Shown piece after piece: positions 1 through 8,000 of a stretch of DNA of 32,509 bases (the first letter of the stretch is position 1; every line of letters starts with the position of its first letter). The notes below the pieces were generated by a model that saw only the letters and a program-made list of their open reading frames with translations, did no database searches and had not been told where the DNA came from. The translations under genes and the position numbers were made by a program. The stretch comes from Lactobacillus sp. (lineage in GTDB: Bacteria; Bacillota; Bacilli; Lactobacillales; Lactobacillaceae): the NCBI GenBank assembly GCA_022484695.1, contig JAKVKU010000022.1, forward strand, positions 1 to 32,509, read 5' to 3'.

Positions 1-120
1 GAAATTTCCCATTCAGTTAATGAAGTAAGACCCCTGAGAGATGATCAGGTAGATAGGCTAGGCGTGGAAGTGCTGCGAGGTATGGAGCGGACTAGTACTA
101 ATCGGTCGAGGACTTGACCA
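1..120 (+). rRNA. rrl: 23S rRNA, 3' end (partial)
   Basis: The sequence reads as the last part of a bacterial 23S rRNA: the conserved run ending in ACTAGTACTAATCGGTCGAG followed by GACTTGACC is the usual 3' terminus. The gene enters from outside the window. The exact 3' end is uncertain by a few bases. A 5S gene follows about 80 bases downstream, as expected for the end of an rRNA operon. Confidence 0.95.
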
Positions 121-200
121 AATGATGATACACAAGATTTGAAATTATAGATAGATCATGATATGTGGTTTTGAGAGCACAAAGTTCTCTTAATAAAATA

Positions 201-318
201 GTGCGGTGGCGATAGCAAGAAGGCAACACCTGTTCCCATGCCGAACACAGTAGTTAAGCTTCTTTACGCCGAGCGTAGTTGGTGGGAAACTGCCTGCGAG
301 GGTAGGTAGCCGCCGCGC
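201..318 (+). rRNA. rrf: 5S rRNA
   Basis: Recognised from the conserved 5S core CCTGTTCCCATGCCGAACAC and AGTTAAGCTTCTTTACGCCG. The 5' strand GCGGTGGCGATAGC pairs with the 3' strand GGTAGGTAGCCGCCGC. A T-run follows directly, after which the tRNA genes begin. The ends may be off by a few bases. Confidence 0.95.
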
Positions 319-331
319 TGTTTTTTTTTAT

Positions 332-404
332 TCCGGTTTAGCTCAGTTGGTAGAGCGCTTGACTGTTAATCAAGATGTCGTCAGTTCGAGTCTGACAACC
401 GGAG
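332..404 (+). tRNA. tRNA-Asn(GTT)
   Basis: A 73-nt cloverleaf: acceptor TCCGGTT pairs with AACCGGA, D arm GCTC/GAGC, anticodon loop CTGTTAA (anticodon GTT), T arm GTCAG-TTCGAGT-CTGAC. The 3' CCA is not encoded (the sequence continues TCAATA). It lies 13 bases after the 5S gene and is probably co-transcribed with the rRNA operon. Confidence 0.96.
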
Positions 405-416
405 TCAATAGGAAAT

Positions 417-440
417 ACGGCTGGATAGCCGCTTTTTTTA
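417..440 (+). terminator. possible terminator between tRNA-Asn and tRNA-Glu
   Basis: A short hairpin, CGGCT-GGAT-AGCCG, is followed by CTTTTTTTA. It could end rRNA/tRNA-Asn transcription or only attenuate it, because two more tRNAs follow with no clear promoter between. The stem is only 5 bp. Confidence 0.5.
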
Positions 441-462
441 TTTATATTTTTCCAATAAGTAT

Positions 463-534
463 GACCCGTTGGTCAAGTGGTTAAGACACCGCCCTTTCAC
501 GGCGGTAACATGGGTTCAAATCCCGTACGGGTCA
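463..534 (+). tRNA. tRNA-Glu(TTC)
   Basis: A 72-nt cloverleaf: acceptor GACCCGT pairs with ACGGGTC, the anticodon stem CCGCC/GGCGG encloses CTTTCAC (anticodon TTC), and the T arm is CGGG-type with loop TTCAAAT. The discriminator base is A. It sits 5 bases before tRNA-Thr, so the two are surely one transcript. Confidence 0.96.
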
Positions 535-539
535 ATAGC

Positions 540-612
540 GCCGGCTTAGCTCAGCTGGTAGAGCATCGGTATCGTAAACCGAGGGTCACAGGTTCAAGTC
601 CTGCAGCCGGCA
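540..612 (+). tRNA. tRNA-Thr(CGT)
   Basis: A 73-nt cloverleaf: acceptor GCCGGCT pairs with AGCCGGC, the anticodon stem TCGGT/ACCGA encloses ATCGTAA (anticodon CGT, reading ACG), T arm ACAGG-TTCAAGT-CCTGC. This is a minor Thr isoacceptor; the major TGT species is not in the window. Confidence 0.95.
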
Positions 613-643
613 TTACTGAAACTAACCTAATAAAAATTAAATT

Positions 644-705
644 AAAAAAGGCGAGAACCCAACACCGATTTGTCGGCTTTGGTCTCGCCTTTTGGCTTTT
701 TTTGG
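644..705 (+). terminator. rho-independent terminator after the tRNA cluster
   Basis: A long stem AAAAGGCGAGA pairs with TCTCGCCTTTT, with a smaller inner hairpin (CCGA/TCGG), and is followed by a T-rich tract. It closes the rRNA/tRNA unit before the peptide transporter gene. Confidence 0.85.
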
Positions 706-755
706 TTTATTTAGGGTTTTGGTAAACATACTTACGAGATTGGAAGGTATTAATT

Positions 756-2240
756 TTGGAAAACTCCAATGAAACTGAGAAAAAGTTTCTCGGACAACCC
801 TGGGGTCTATCGACCTTATTTATGACTGAGTTTTGGGAACGTTTCAGTTATTATGGGATGCGCGCCATTCTTTTGTTTTATATGTACTTCGCAGCTGAAA
901 AGGGTGGTTTAGGCTTTAGCCAAGGTACCGCAGCTTCGATCATGTCCATTTATGGTTCGCTTGTATACTTAACCGCAGTGATCGGGGGTTTTATCGCCGA
1001 TCGAATTTTAGGTAGTCGTAAAACAGTCTTTTGGGGCGGCGTTTTGATCATGTTCGGGCATATTGCCCTAGCCGTGCCTTATGGCGCTCCGACGCTATTC
1101 TTATCCATCGGCCTGATCACCATCGGGACCGGGTTATTAAAACCCAATGTGTCTGAAATGGTGGGGACTTTGTATAGTGAAACTGATAGTCGCCGGGATG
1201 CCGGCTTTAGTATTTTCGTCATGGGGATCAACTTAGGTTCCTTATTGGCGCCGGCTATCGTGGGGACGGTGGGCCAAAATATCAACTTCCATTTAGGCTT
1301 TTCAATTGCCGCAGTGGGAATGTTCTTTGGCTTGATTCAATACTACTTCGGTGGTAGAAAGCATTTATCTGAAGCTACCTTGCATCCAACGGATCCCATC
1401 ACCCCAGAAGAATTGCCCAAAGTAAAACGCAATATTTTAATTGCTGTTTTACTGGCAGTCGTTGTTTTTGGCGGCCTGTTGATCACCGGTAACATGAATG
1501 TCACTAACGTGGTCTTAGTCTTCAGTATTTTAGGGGTCGTTTTACCAATTGGTTACTTTGTGATGATGCTCAGCAGTCATAAAACCACTAAGATTGAACG
1601 TTCGAGACTATGGGCTTATATTCCGTTATTCGTTGCCAGTGTGTTATTCTGGTGTATTGAAGAACAGGGCTCAGTGGTCTTAGCCTTATTTGCGGCTAAC
1701 CAGACCCAATTAAAAGTTGCTTTACCATTTGCCCAGTTTAATATCTTACCATCTTGGTTCCAAATGTTGAATCCAGCCTTTATCATTTTATATACCCCAT
1801 TCTTTGCCATCCTTTGGACCAAATGGGGCAAACGTCAACCCTCGACACCGGCCAAATTTGCGGCTGGCTTGATCATTGCTGGCTTATCTTTTGTGGTCAT
1901 GGTCATCCCAATTTTGACCCACGGCACCAATGCCTTAGTTAGCCCATTATGGCTTGTTTTAAGCTGGTTGATCGTGGAAGTGGCGGAACTATTGATTTCG
2001 CCAATCGGCCTGTCAGCCACCACCAAACTAGCCCCCAAGGCCTTTCAGTCCCAAATGATGAGTATTTGGTTCTTGTCAGATGCCTGTGCCCAGGCCATCA
2101 ACGCTCAGGTCGTTAAATTCTACACCCCGGGCAATGAAGTCATGTACTTCAGCATTTGGGGCGGGGTTGCCGTTGTTCTCGGGATTTTATTGTTCACCTT
2201 AGTGCCAAGAATCAAGCACTTAATGCAAGGGGTCAATTAA
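756..2240 (+). CDS. dtpT: POT/PTR family di- and tripeptide:H+ symporter
   Basis: A 494-residue polytopic membrane protein with about 14 hydrophobic segments, the usual length for bacterial POT transporters. The family signature ExxERFxYY is intact at residues 25-33 (E25, E28, R29, F30, Y32, Y33); in characterised members these residues couple proton and peptide binding. The function, proton-driven uptake of di- and tripeptides, follows from the family; lactobacilli rely on it for amino-acid nutrition. The start is TTG, chosen because GGAAGG lies 8 bases upstream and the signature is then at its normal distance from the N-terminus. No convincing -35/-10 pair was seen just upstream. The phosphoesterase gene follows after 21 bases and may be co-transcribed. 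Confidence 0.93.
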   Translation: MENSNETEKKFLGQPWGLSTLFMTEFWERFSYYGMRAILLFYMYFAAEKGGLGFSQGTAASIMSIYGSLVYLTAVIGGFIADRILGSRKTVFWGGVLIMFGHIALAVPYGAPTLFLSIGLITIGTGLLKPNVSEMVGTLYSETDSRRDAGFSIFVMGINLGSLLAPAIVGTVGQNINFHLGFSIAAVGMFFGLIQYYFGGRKHLSEATLHPTDPITPEELPKVKRNILIAVLLAVVVFGGLLITGNMNVTNVVLVFSILGVVLPIGYFVMMLSSHKTTKIERSRLWAYIPLFVASVLFWCIEEQGSVVLALFAANQTQLKVALPFAQFNILPSWFQMLNPAFIILYTPFFAILWTKWGKRQPSTPAKFAAGLIIAGLSFVVMVIPILTHGTNALVSPLWLVLSWLIVEVAELLISPIGLSATTKLAPKAFQSQMMSIWFLSDACAQAINAQVVKFYTPGNEVMYFSIWGGVAVVLGILLFTLVPRIKHLMQGVN

Positions 2241-2261
2241 TTTAAGATAGGCGATGCACTT

Positions 2262-3086
2262 ATGATTAAAATTGGCGTTACCAGTGATAATCATCTAGAC
2301 GTGAATCGGCTAGATGCCACTTTAATTCTCGAACAGCAAGCAGCATATTTAAAAGCAAACAAATTTGATTATTACTTAATTGCCGGAGATCAGTTCAATG
2401 ATTTCCGGAAAACTCAGACTTTTGTGACTCAATTAAATGACCGATTGCACGGTCAAACTCAGGTGTATTTTATTGCCGGTAACCACGATATGGTTAATGG
2501 CTTAACTTACCCAGAGCTGCAACAAGCCATTATGCCGGCTTATTTACATCAAAAATATGTGGATATGCCCGGCACTGATTATCGAATTATTGGCAATAAT
2601 GGTTGGTATGATTATTCCTTTGCCACCAACTTACCAAAGGTCACCGCAGCGGAATTTAGCCGCTGGCGGAACGCCTATTGGATCGATGGGGGCATTAAGG
2701 GCCGCGGGGAAGACTTGGCCATGATGCAGGCGGTGTTAAATAACGTGCATCAGCAGTTAAATGCCGCCCAACAGACCCACAAGAAAGTCTTATTTATGAC
2801 CCATTTTGTCCCCCAGCCAGCCTTTATTTTCTTTAGTTTGGATCGGCGTTATTGGAACATGGCCAATGCCTTGATGGGCAGTGCCCACTTGGGCCAGCTA
2901 CTAGAAGCTTACCAAGTGCCCCACGTCTTTTTTGGCCACTTACATGTGCGCCATCAACCCACCACCATTAATGGGGTGACGTATCACATGGCCCCGGTGG
3001 GTTATGGCTTAAAGCGGCTGCATGAGTGGGTCAGCCAAGACTTTATGACGGAATGGCGGAACACGTTACAGATTATTGAAATTTGA
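2262..3086 (+). CDS. calcineurin-like metallophosphoesterase
   Basis: A 274-residue soluble protein with the dimetal phosphoesterase motifs in order: D9-N-H11 near the N-terminus (TSDNH), GD at 42-43, GNHD at 73-76, a TH pair at about 181 and GHLH at 225-228. It resembles the small Firmicute phosphoesterases of unknown substrate (TIGR03729 type). The catalytic class is clear but the substrate is not: nucleotide, phosphoprotein or phospholipid are all possible. The ATG is 21 bases after the transporter stop and its ribosome site is weak (AAGATAGGCG), which suggests co-expression with dtpT. The stop is TGA, showing that TGA terminates in this genome. Confidence 0.88.
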   Translation: MIKIGVTSDNHLDVNRLDATLILEQQAAYLKANKFDYYLIAGDQFNDFRKTQTFVTQLNDRLHGQTQVYFIAGNHDMVNGLTYPELQQAIMPAYLHQKYVDMPGTDYRIIGNNGWYDYSFATNLPKVTAAEFSRWRNAYWIDGGIKGRGEDLAMMQAVLNNVHQQLNAAQQTHKKVLFMTHFVPQPAFIFFSLDRRYWNMANALMGSAHLGQLLEAYQVPHVFFGHLHVRHQPTTINGVTYHMAPVGYGLKRLHEWVSQDFMTEWRNTLQIIEI

Positions 3087-3088
3087 GC

Positions 3089-3117
3089 TTGCATTTTGTT
3101 TCATTTTTTTGTATTAT
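3089..3117 (+). promoter_or_regulatory. promoter of the tRNA-Tyr/Gln operon
   Basis: TTGCAT (3089-3094) and TATTAT (3112-3117) are separated by 17 bases. The predicted start lies near 3124, upstream of tRNA-Tyr. The -35 begins 2 bases after the stop of the phosphoesterase gene. Confidence 0.75.
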
Positions 3118-3127
3118 ATTTAAGTCG

Positions 3128-3145
3128 GATTATTAAGTAATAATC
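3128..3145. repeat. 18-bp inverted repeat in the tRNA-Tyr leader
   Basis: GATTATTA-AG-TAATAATC, a perfect 8-bp inverted repeat. It falls between the expected transcription start and the tRNA 5' end, so it would form a small hairpin in the precursor RNA or act as a DNA operator. The role is unknown. Confidence 0.7.
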
Positions 3146-3149
3146 GTAT

Positions 3150-3230
3150 GGAGGAGTAGCGAAGTGGCTAAACGCGGCGGACTGTAAATCCGCTCCTTCG
3201 GGTTCGGTGGTTCGAATCCACTCTCCTCCA
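3150..3230 (+). tRNA. tRNA-Tyr(GTA)
   Basis: An 81-nt class II tRNA with a long variable arm (GCTCCTTCGGGTTC region). Acceptor GGAGGAG pairs with CTCCTCC, and the anticodon loop is CTGTAAA (GTA). T arm GGTGG-TTCGAAT-CCACT. It is 6 bases upstream of tRNA-Gln. Confidence 0.96.
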
Positions 3231-3236
3231 TTTTAT

Positions 3237-3308
3237 TGGGTTATAGCCAAGCGGTAAGGCAACGGACTTTGACTCCGTCATGCGCTGGTTCGAATCCAGC
3301 TAACCCAA
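3237..3308 (+). tRNA. tRNA-Gln(TTG)
   Basis: A 72-nt cloverleaf: acceptor TGGGTTA pairs with TAACCCA, anticodon loop CTTTGAC (TTG), T loop TTCGAAT. Discriminator A. It is followed 10 bases later by the operon terminator. Confidence 0.96.
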
Positions 3309-3318
3309 CCAATATATG

Positions 3319-3365
3319 AAAGCAGTCCAAGGATAAACGATAGTTTGTCTTTGGACTGCTTTTTA
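3319..3365 (+). terminator. terminator of the tRNA-Tyr/Gln operon
   Basis: AAAGCAGTCCAA (3319-3330) pairs with TTGGACTGCTTT (3351-3362); the interior also pairs (GATAAAC with GTTTGTC). A short T-run follows. A very stable rho-independent hairpin. Confidence 0.9.
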
Positions 3366-3373
3366 ATTATACT
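3345..3373 (+). promoter_or_regulatory. possible proC promoter inside the tRNA terminator
   Basis: TTGTCT (3345-3350) and TATACT (3368-3373) are 17 bases apart. The -35 box lies in the 3' half of the preceding terminator hairpin. It is the only reasonable promoter before proC, but it was recognised by eye only. Confidence 0.45.
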
Positions 3374-3411
3374 GGTAATGAAACATTTTAGGAAAATAGG
3401 AGGCTTGATTT

Positions 3412-4203
3412 ATGAAAATTGGATTTATTGGTGTGGGTAATATGGCCCAGGCAATGATTCAAGGCTTGTTAAACGCTAAAGTAAGCTCTGAAGATATCAT
3501 TGTCCATTCTGCCCATGCAACAAATTATGAACCCTTTGCCAAAGCAAATGGGTTAAAAACTGCGCAAACGAATTTGGAATTGACCCAAATGGCTGACATG
3601 ATCGTCATGGCCGTTGAACCCAGCTTGTACCAACAAATTATTCAAGAAATCACCGGGGCATTGACCAAAGCTAAAATCCTGGTATCTGTGTTAACCGGGA
3701 TCACCTTAGGCCAATTAAATGCCGCCGCCGACATGGCCAATTTACCCATTGTCCGCTTAATGCCCAATGTGAACGTCAAAATCAACCAGGGCATGACCGC
3801 CATCGTGGGTAACGAAGCGGCTCAGGAATCCGCTTTGGAACAGGTACAGACCGTTTTTGAGAAACTAGGATCCGTCACAGCACTACCAGAGCAGCATTTT
3901 AGCACCTTTGTGGCTTTGGCCGGCAGTTCTCCAGCTTTTATTTATTTATTCATTGATAGTTTATCTAGAGCCGGCGTGAAATACGGATTAAGTAAGCAAC
4001 AAGCTACACAGATTGCCGCCCAGGCCGTGAAGGGCAGTGCCCAGATGGTTTTGGAAAGTGACAAGTCGCCCTTTGATCTCATTGATCAAGTGTCTTCACC
4101 CGGTGGCACCACTGTGGCCGGGTTACTGGCCATGGAAGAGCATGGTTTGATCACCAGTGTCATCAAGGGCATCGATGCCACCATTGCCAAAGACCGGGGC
4201 TAA
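3412..4203 (+). CDS. proC: pyrroline-5-carboxylate reductase
   Basis: A 263-residue cytoplasmic enzyme, normal length for the family. It catalyses the last step of proline synthesis: NAD(P)H-dependent reduction of 1-pyrroline-5-carboxylate to L-proline. The N-terminus carries the dinucleotide-binding motif GFIGVGNMAQAM (residues 4-15). The C-terminal part has the ProC signature region around SSPGGTTVAGL, preceded by the ALAGSSPAFIYLF segment of the helical dimer domain. AGGAGG lies 8 bases upstream of the ATG. It is a single-gene transcript, bounded by the tRNA terminator and its own hairpin at 4218. No proA or proB is adjacent. Confidence 0.96.
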   Translation: MKIGFIGVGNMAQAMIQGLLNAKVSSEDIIVHSAHATNYEPFAKANGLKTAQTNLELTQMADMIVMAVEPSLYQQIIQEITGALTKAKILVSVLTGITLGQLNAAADMANLPIVRLMPNVNVKINQGMTAIVGNEAAQESALEQVQTVFEKLGSVTALPEQHFSTFVALAGSSPAFIYLFIDSLSRAGVKYGLSKQQATQIAAQAVKGSAQMVLESDKSPFDLIDQVSSPGGTTVAGLLAMEEHGLITSVIKGIDATIAKDRG

Positions 4204-4217
4204 TAAACAAGATAATC

Positions 4218-4250
4218 AGCGTTGACGTCAAAGCGTCAGCGCTATTTTTA
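4218..4250 (+). terminator. proC terminator
   Basis: AGCGTTGACG pairs with CGTCAGCGCT (10 bp, one G-T pair) and is followed by ATTTTTA. It sits between proC and the convergent TetR gene. Confidence 0.85.
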
Positions 4251-4254
4251 TGCC

Positions 4255-4860
4255 CTATTGCACCTCGATACCCAACACGGTGAGGTGGCCGTTGGCGATT
4301 AATTGCACAGTCAATTGGGCCATGTGCTTCGGCGAAAAATCACTGCTGTTATCCAGCCACCAATGTAAATTGCCAATGAAAATAGAGGTCATATAGGCAA
4401 TGATGAAGCTGGTGGGGATCAAAGTTTGCCCCTGCTTGATCTCCAGGGAATCAAAGATCTCCGCATACTGGTGGCTCAATAAGTCCGTGAGGCTTTGTTT
4501 TAAGATGGCGGAATTATTCCCCTTGATCAGCGTCTTAAAAAAGCCCTCGTTTTCTTGGGCCAGGGTGAAAAAGGCCGTGAGCATATCCACCACATTTTGT
4601 AGGATCACCGTATGATTTTTGGTGAGGATATCTACGCTGAGGACTTCTTTGATGGAGTCTAGGGCACTGGTGAAGACATAGTTGTAAAGGTCTTGTTTGT
4701 CTTTGAAATGGGCATAAAAAGTGGCCCGGTTGATCATGGCTTCATCGGCGATTTCTTGAACCGTCAGTTCGTCAAAACCCTCTTTTTCCACCAGTTTAAT
4801 AAAGGCAGCCACGATCATTTTTTTAGTACGGACGACCCGTAGATCAGTTTTTTTAGGCAT
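4255..4860 (-). CDS. TetR family transcriptional regulator
   Basis: A 201-residue protein with an N-terminal TetR helix-turn-helix (about residues 14-58; LTVQEIADEAMINRATFYAHF is the recognition region) and a variable helical ligand-binding C-terminus. The start at 4860 (MPKKTDL) is preferred over an in-frame upstream codon at 4917, because an AGAAAGAAG ribosome site lies just upstream and the extra 19 residues do not resemble the family. It is transcribed divergently from the large activase gene, so that gene is its most likely target. The ligand cannot be inferred. The spacer holds a cre-like site and an inverted repeat over the activase -10 box. Confidence 0.88.
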   Translation of the reverse strand: MPKKTDLRVVRTKKMIVAAFIKLVEKEGFDELTVQEIADEAMINRATFYAHFKDKQDLYNYVFTSALDSIKEVLSVDILTKNHTVILQNVVDMLTAFFTLAQENEGFFKTLIKGNNSAILKQSLTDLLSHQYAEIFDSLEIKQGQTLIPTSFIIAYMTSIFIGNLHWWLDNSSDFSPKHMAQLTVQLIANGHLTVLGIEVQ

Positions 4861-4911
4861 AATTTCGCTTCTTTCTGAAAATTGAACAACACTCAAAAGA
4901 ATCTCTTGTTT

Positions 4912-4925
4912 AGACAACGTTTTCC
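4912..4925 (-). promoter_or_regulatory. candidate cre (CcpA) site
   Basis: On the minus strand the site reads GGAAAACGTTGTCT. It matches the cre consensus TGWAANCGNTNWCA at every position except the two ends. It lies upstream of TetR and about 60 bases before the activase promoter, so it could place either gene under carbon-catabolite control. Matched by eye only. Confidence 0.4.
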
Positions 4926-4983
4926 GACAGGTGTTGCTTATCCAAATACTTTGCGGCCATTTGATGATTGTTTTTAGCCAATC

Positions 4984-5016
4984 TTGTTATAAACTTAACG
5001 AGTATAAGTATAACAA
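4984..5016. promoter_or_regulatory. extended -10 promoter and inverted-repeat operator candidate
   Basis: TGTTATAAA (4985-4993) is an extended -10 box reading toward the activase gene. It lies in the left arm of an inverted repeat, TTGTTATA (4984-4991) and TATAACAA (5009-5016), with a 17-base spacer. A further imperfect palindrome, TGGTTAAACAACCA, follows near 5026. Binding by the divergent TetR protein is inference. Confidence 0.45.
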
Positions 5017-5069
5017 ACGCAGTGTTGGTTAAACAACCACTGTTGGGTCAGCCTGGAGGAGGAGTTCTT

Positions 5070-8000
5070 ATGACACAAAAGGCTTTACGCGGCGGAATCG
5101 ATGTGGGTTCCACCACTGTTAAATTAGTCATTATGGATGATAATGATCGATCATTATATGAAACTTACCAACGGCACTATTCAGATGTTAAAACTGCTAC
5201 TAAGAAAATCTTAACTGAAGCCCAAGCCAAGCTGGGCCCGGATACACCCATTCGCTTTACCATCACTGGTTCTGGGGGCATGGGGCTAGCTGAAGTCTTG
5301 AAGGTGAAATTTGTTCAAGAAGTCATTGCCTGTACCCGCACCGTGGAAACTTTGATCCCGGACACCGATGTGGCCATTGAATTGGGTGGTGAAGATGCCA
5401 AGATCACTTTCTTTGGCAGTGCCATGGAACAGCGGATGAACGGCAGCTGTGCCGGGGGCACCGGGGCCTTTATTGACCAAATGGCCAGCCTATTAAAGAC
5501 CGATGCCAACGGGGTCAATGAATTGGCCAAAAATTACCACCATATCTATCCCATTGCTTCGCGCTGTGGGGTCTTTGCTAAAACCGATGTGCAACCCCTG
5601 ATCAATGACGGGGTGGATAAAGCTGACATCGCCGTGAGTATTTTCCAAGCTGTGGTCAACCAGACCATTGCCGGCTTGGCCTCAGGTCGCAAAATCAAGG
5701 GCAAGGTGGCCTTTTTAGGTGGGCCCTTATACTTTATGAGCGAACTGCGGGCCCGCTTCATAGCGACCTTAAAACTAGCCCCAGAAGACGTGATTTTCCC
5801 AGAAAATCCCCAACTCTTTGTGGCTAAAGGCGCCGCCCTTTATGCCGACAATCAACCCATCACCAACTTACCCCAACTGCTGCAAAATCTCGACCACGAT
5901 GACCATGATGCTTTAAAACTAAGCGATACCTTGCCAGCTTTATTTGAATCCCAAGCTGATTTAGATGCTTTTAGAGCCCGCCATGCTAAGGCGCAGGTCA
6001 AAAGCCGGGATCTTAAAAGCTACACCGGTGTGGCTTTCTTAGGCATTGACGCTGGGTCCACCACCACCAAAGTGGCCTTGATGAGCACTGACCATAAATT
6101 GTTATACACCTGGTACGGTAAAAACGATGGCGATCCTTTGAAGAAAACCATGGAAATTTTAGCCGATTTGTATGCCCAATTGCCGGATACGGTGACCATT
6201 GGCAAAACCTGTGTCACTGGGTATGGGGAGCAATTGATCAAAAACGCACTGCGGGCTGATTTAGGAGAAGTTGAAACCGTGGCCCATTATAAAGCAGCCC
6301 ACTTTTTCCAACCAGACGTGGACTTCATTTTAGATATCGGTGGCCAAGATATGAAGGCCATGCATGTCAAAGATGATGCCCTCTCCACGATCCAATTGAA
6401 CGAAGCTTGTTCTTCCGGGTGTGGTTCCTTTATTGAAACCTTCGCGGAATCTTTGAAATATGATGTGAAAGACTTTGCCAAAGTGGCTTTATTGGCTAAA
6501 CAACCTGCTGATCTGGGGTCGCGCTGTACCGTCTTCATGAACTCCAAGGTCAAACAGGTGCAAAAAGAAGGGGCCACCGTGGGGGATATCTCCGCCGGCC
6601 TATCTTATTCCGTTATCAAGAATGCCCTTTATAAAGTTATCAAAGTTCGCCGGGCAGAAGACTTGGGCCAACACATTGTGTGCCAAGGGGGGACTTTTTA
6701 TAACGAAGCCGTCCTGCGGGCCTTTGAACAAATCAGCGGCCACGAAGTCATCCGGCCAAATATTGCCGGTTTGATGGGGGCTTATGGGGCTGCCATCATT
6801 GCCCAGGATAACTACCAGGAAAATAACGTGACCACGTTGTTAAATACGGCAGAAATGGCCAAATTTACCTCTGAAAAAGAATACATGCACTGTGGCTTAT
6901 GCGAGAATAACTGTCAATTAACTGTCACTGTTTTCAATGATGGTCGGCGCTTTGTCACCGGGAATCGCTGTGAACGGGGGCAAGCCCGGGGCATGCAGAT
7001 CAAACTGCAAAAAACCAATTCTAAGATCAACTTGGTCAAAGAAAAATATGACCTATTGTTTAAATACCGGCCTTTGCGCAAGAAATTGGCGACCCGGGGC
7101 ACCATCGGCATGCCAAGAGTCTTGAATATGTATGAAAACTACCCATTATGGGCGACTTTCTTTAAAGACTTAGGCATCCGGGCCGAACTATCACCCCGCT
7201 CCACTAAGGACTTGTATGAACAAGGGATTGAAACTATTCCCAGTGATACGGTTTGTTACCCGGCCAAATTGACCCACGGCCATGTGATGGCTTTGATCCA
7301 TAAAGGCATCCACACGATTTTCTACCCTGGGGTGGTTTATGAACGGGAAGAAAATAGCAAAGCCCGCAATCACTTCAACTGTCCCATCGTCCAAAGCTAT
7401 TCCGATGTGATCCGCAATAACGTGGATGAGATTCGGGATGGCCAAGTGGATTATCGCAATCCTTACTTGAATTTGGCCGACACCAAGTCTACTGTTCGCA
7501 ATCTTTATGAATCCTTCAAAGATTTCGGTGTTTCCGAAGCAGAGGTGAAGACCGCCTTTGAAAAAGGAATGGCTGAACTAGCTGCCTTTAAGCAAAAGAT
7601 TCAAAATCGGGGCGAAGAAGTCTTGATGCGCCTCCACGAAAAGAACGAGCGGGCCATTGTGTTAGCCGGTCGGCCTTATCATTTGGATCCTGAGATCAAC
7701 CATGGCATTTCTCAAATCATTACCCAAGAGGGCTTCCATGTCCTCACGGAAGACAGCATTTCCCATTTGGGGGATGTCTCCGGCTTGCGGGTGGTGGACC
7801 AGTGGGTTTACCATGCCCGGTTGTATGCGGCTGCTGAAGTGGTGGCTAAAGAACCAAATCTGGAATTAGTTCAGTTGAATTCCTTTGGTTGTGGTTTGGA
7901 CGCCATTACCACCGACCAAGTGGGTGAAATCTTAGCCCAACACAATAAGTTGTATACCCTGTTGAAAATCGATGAAGGCTCCAATATGGGAGCCATCCGT

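Noticed and set aside
477-725. 82-residue open frame across the tRNA-Glu/Thr region
   Set aside because: It reads through two tRNA genes and a terminator, and its translation includes the typical tRNA-derived string GLAQLVEHR. Not a gene.
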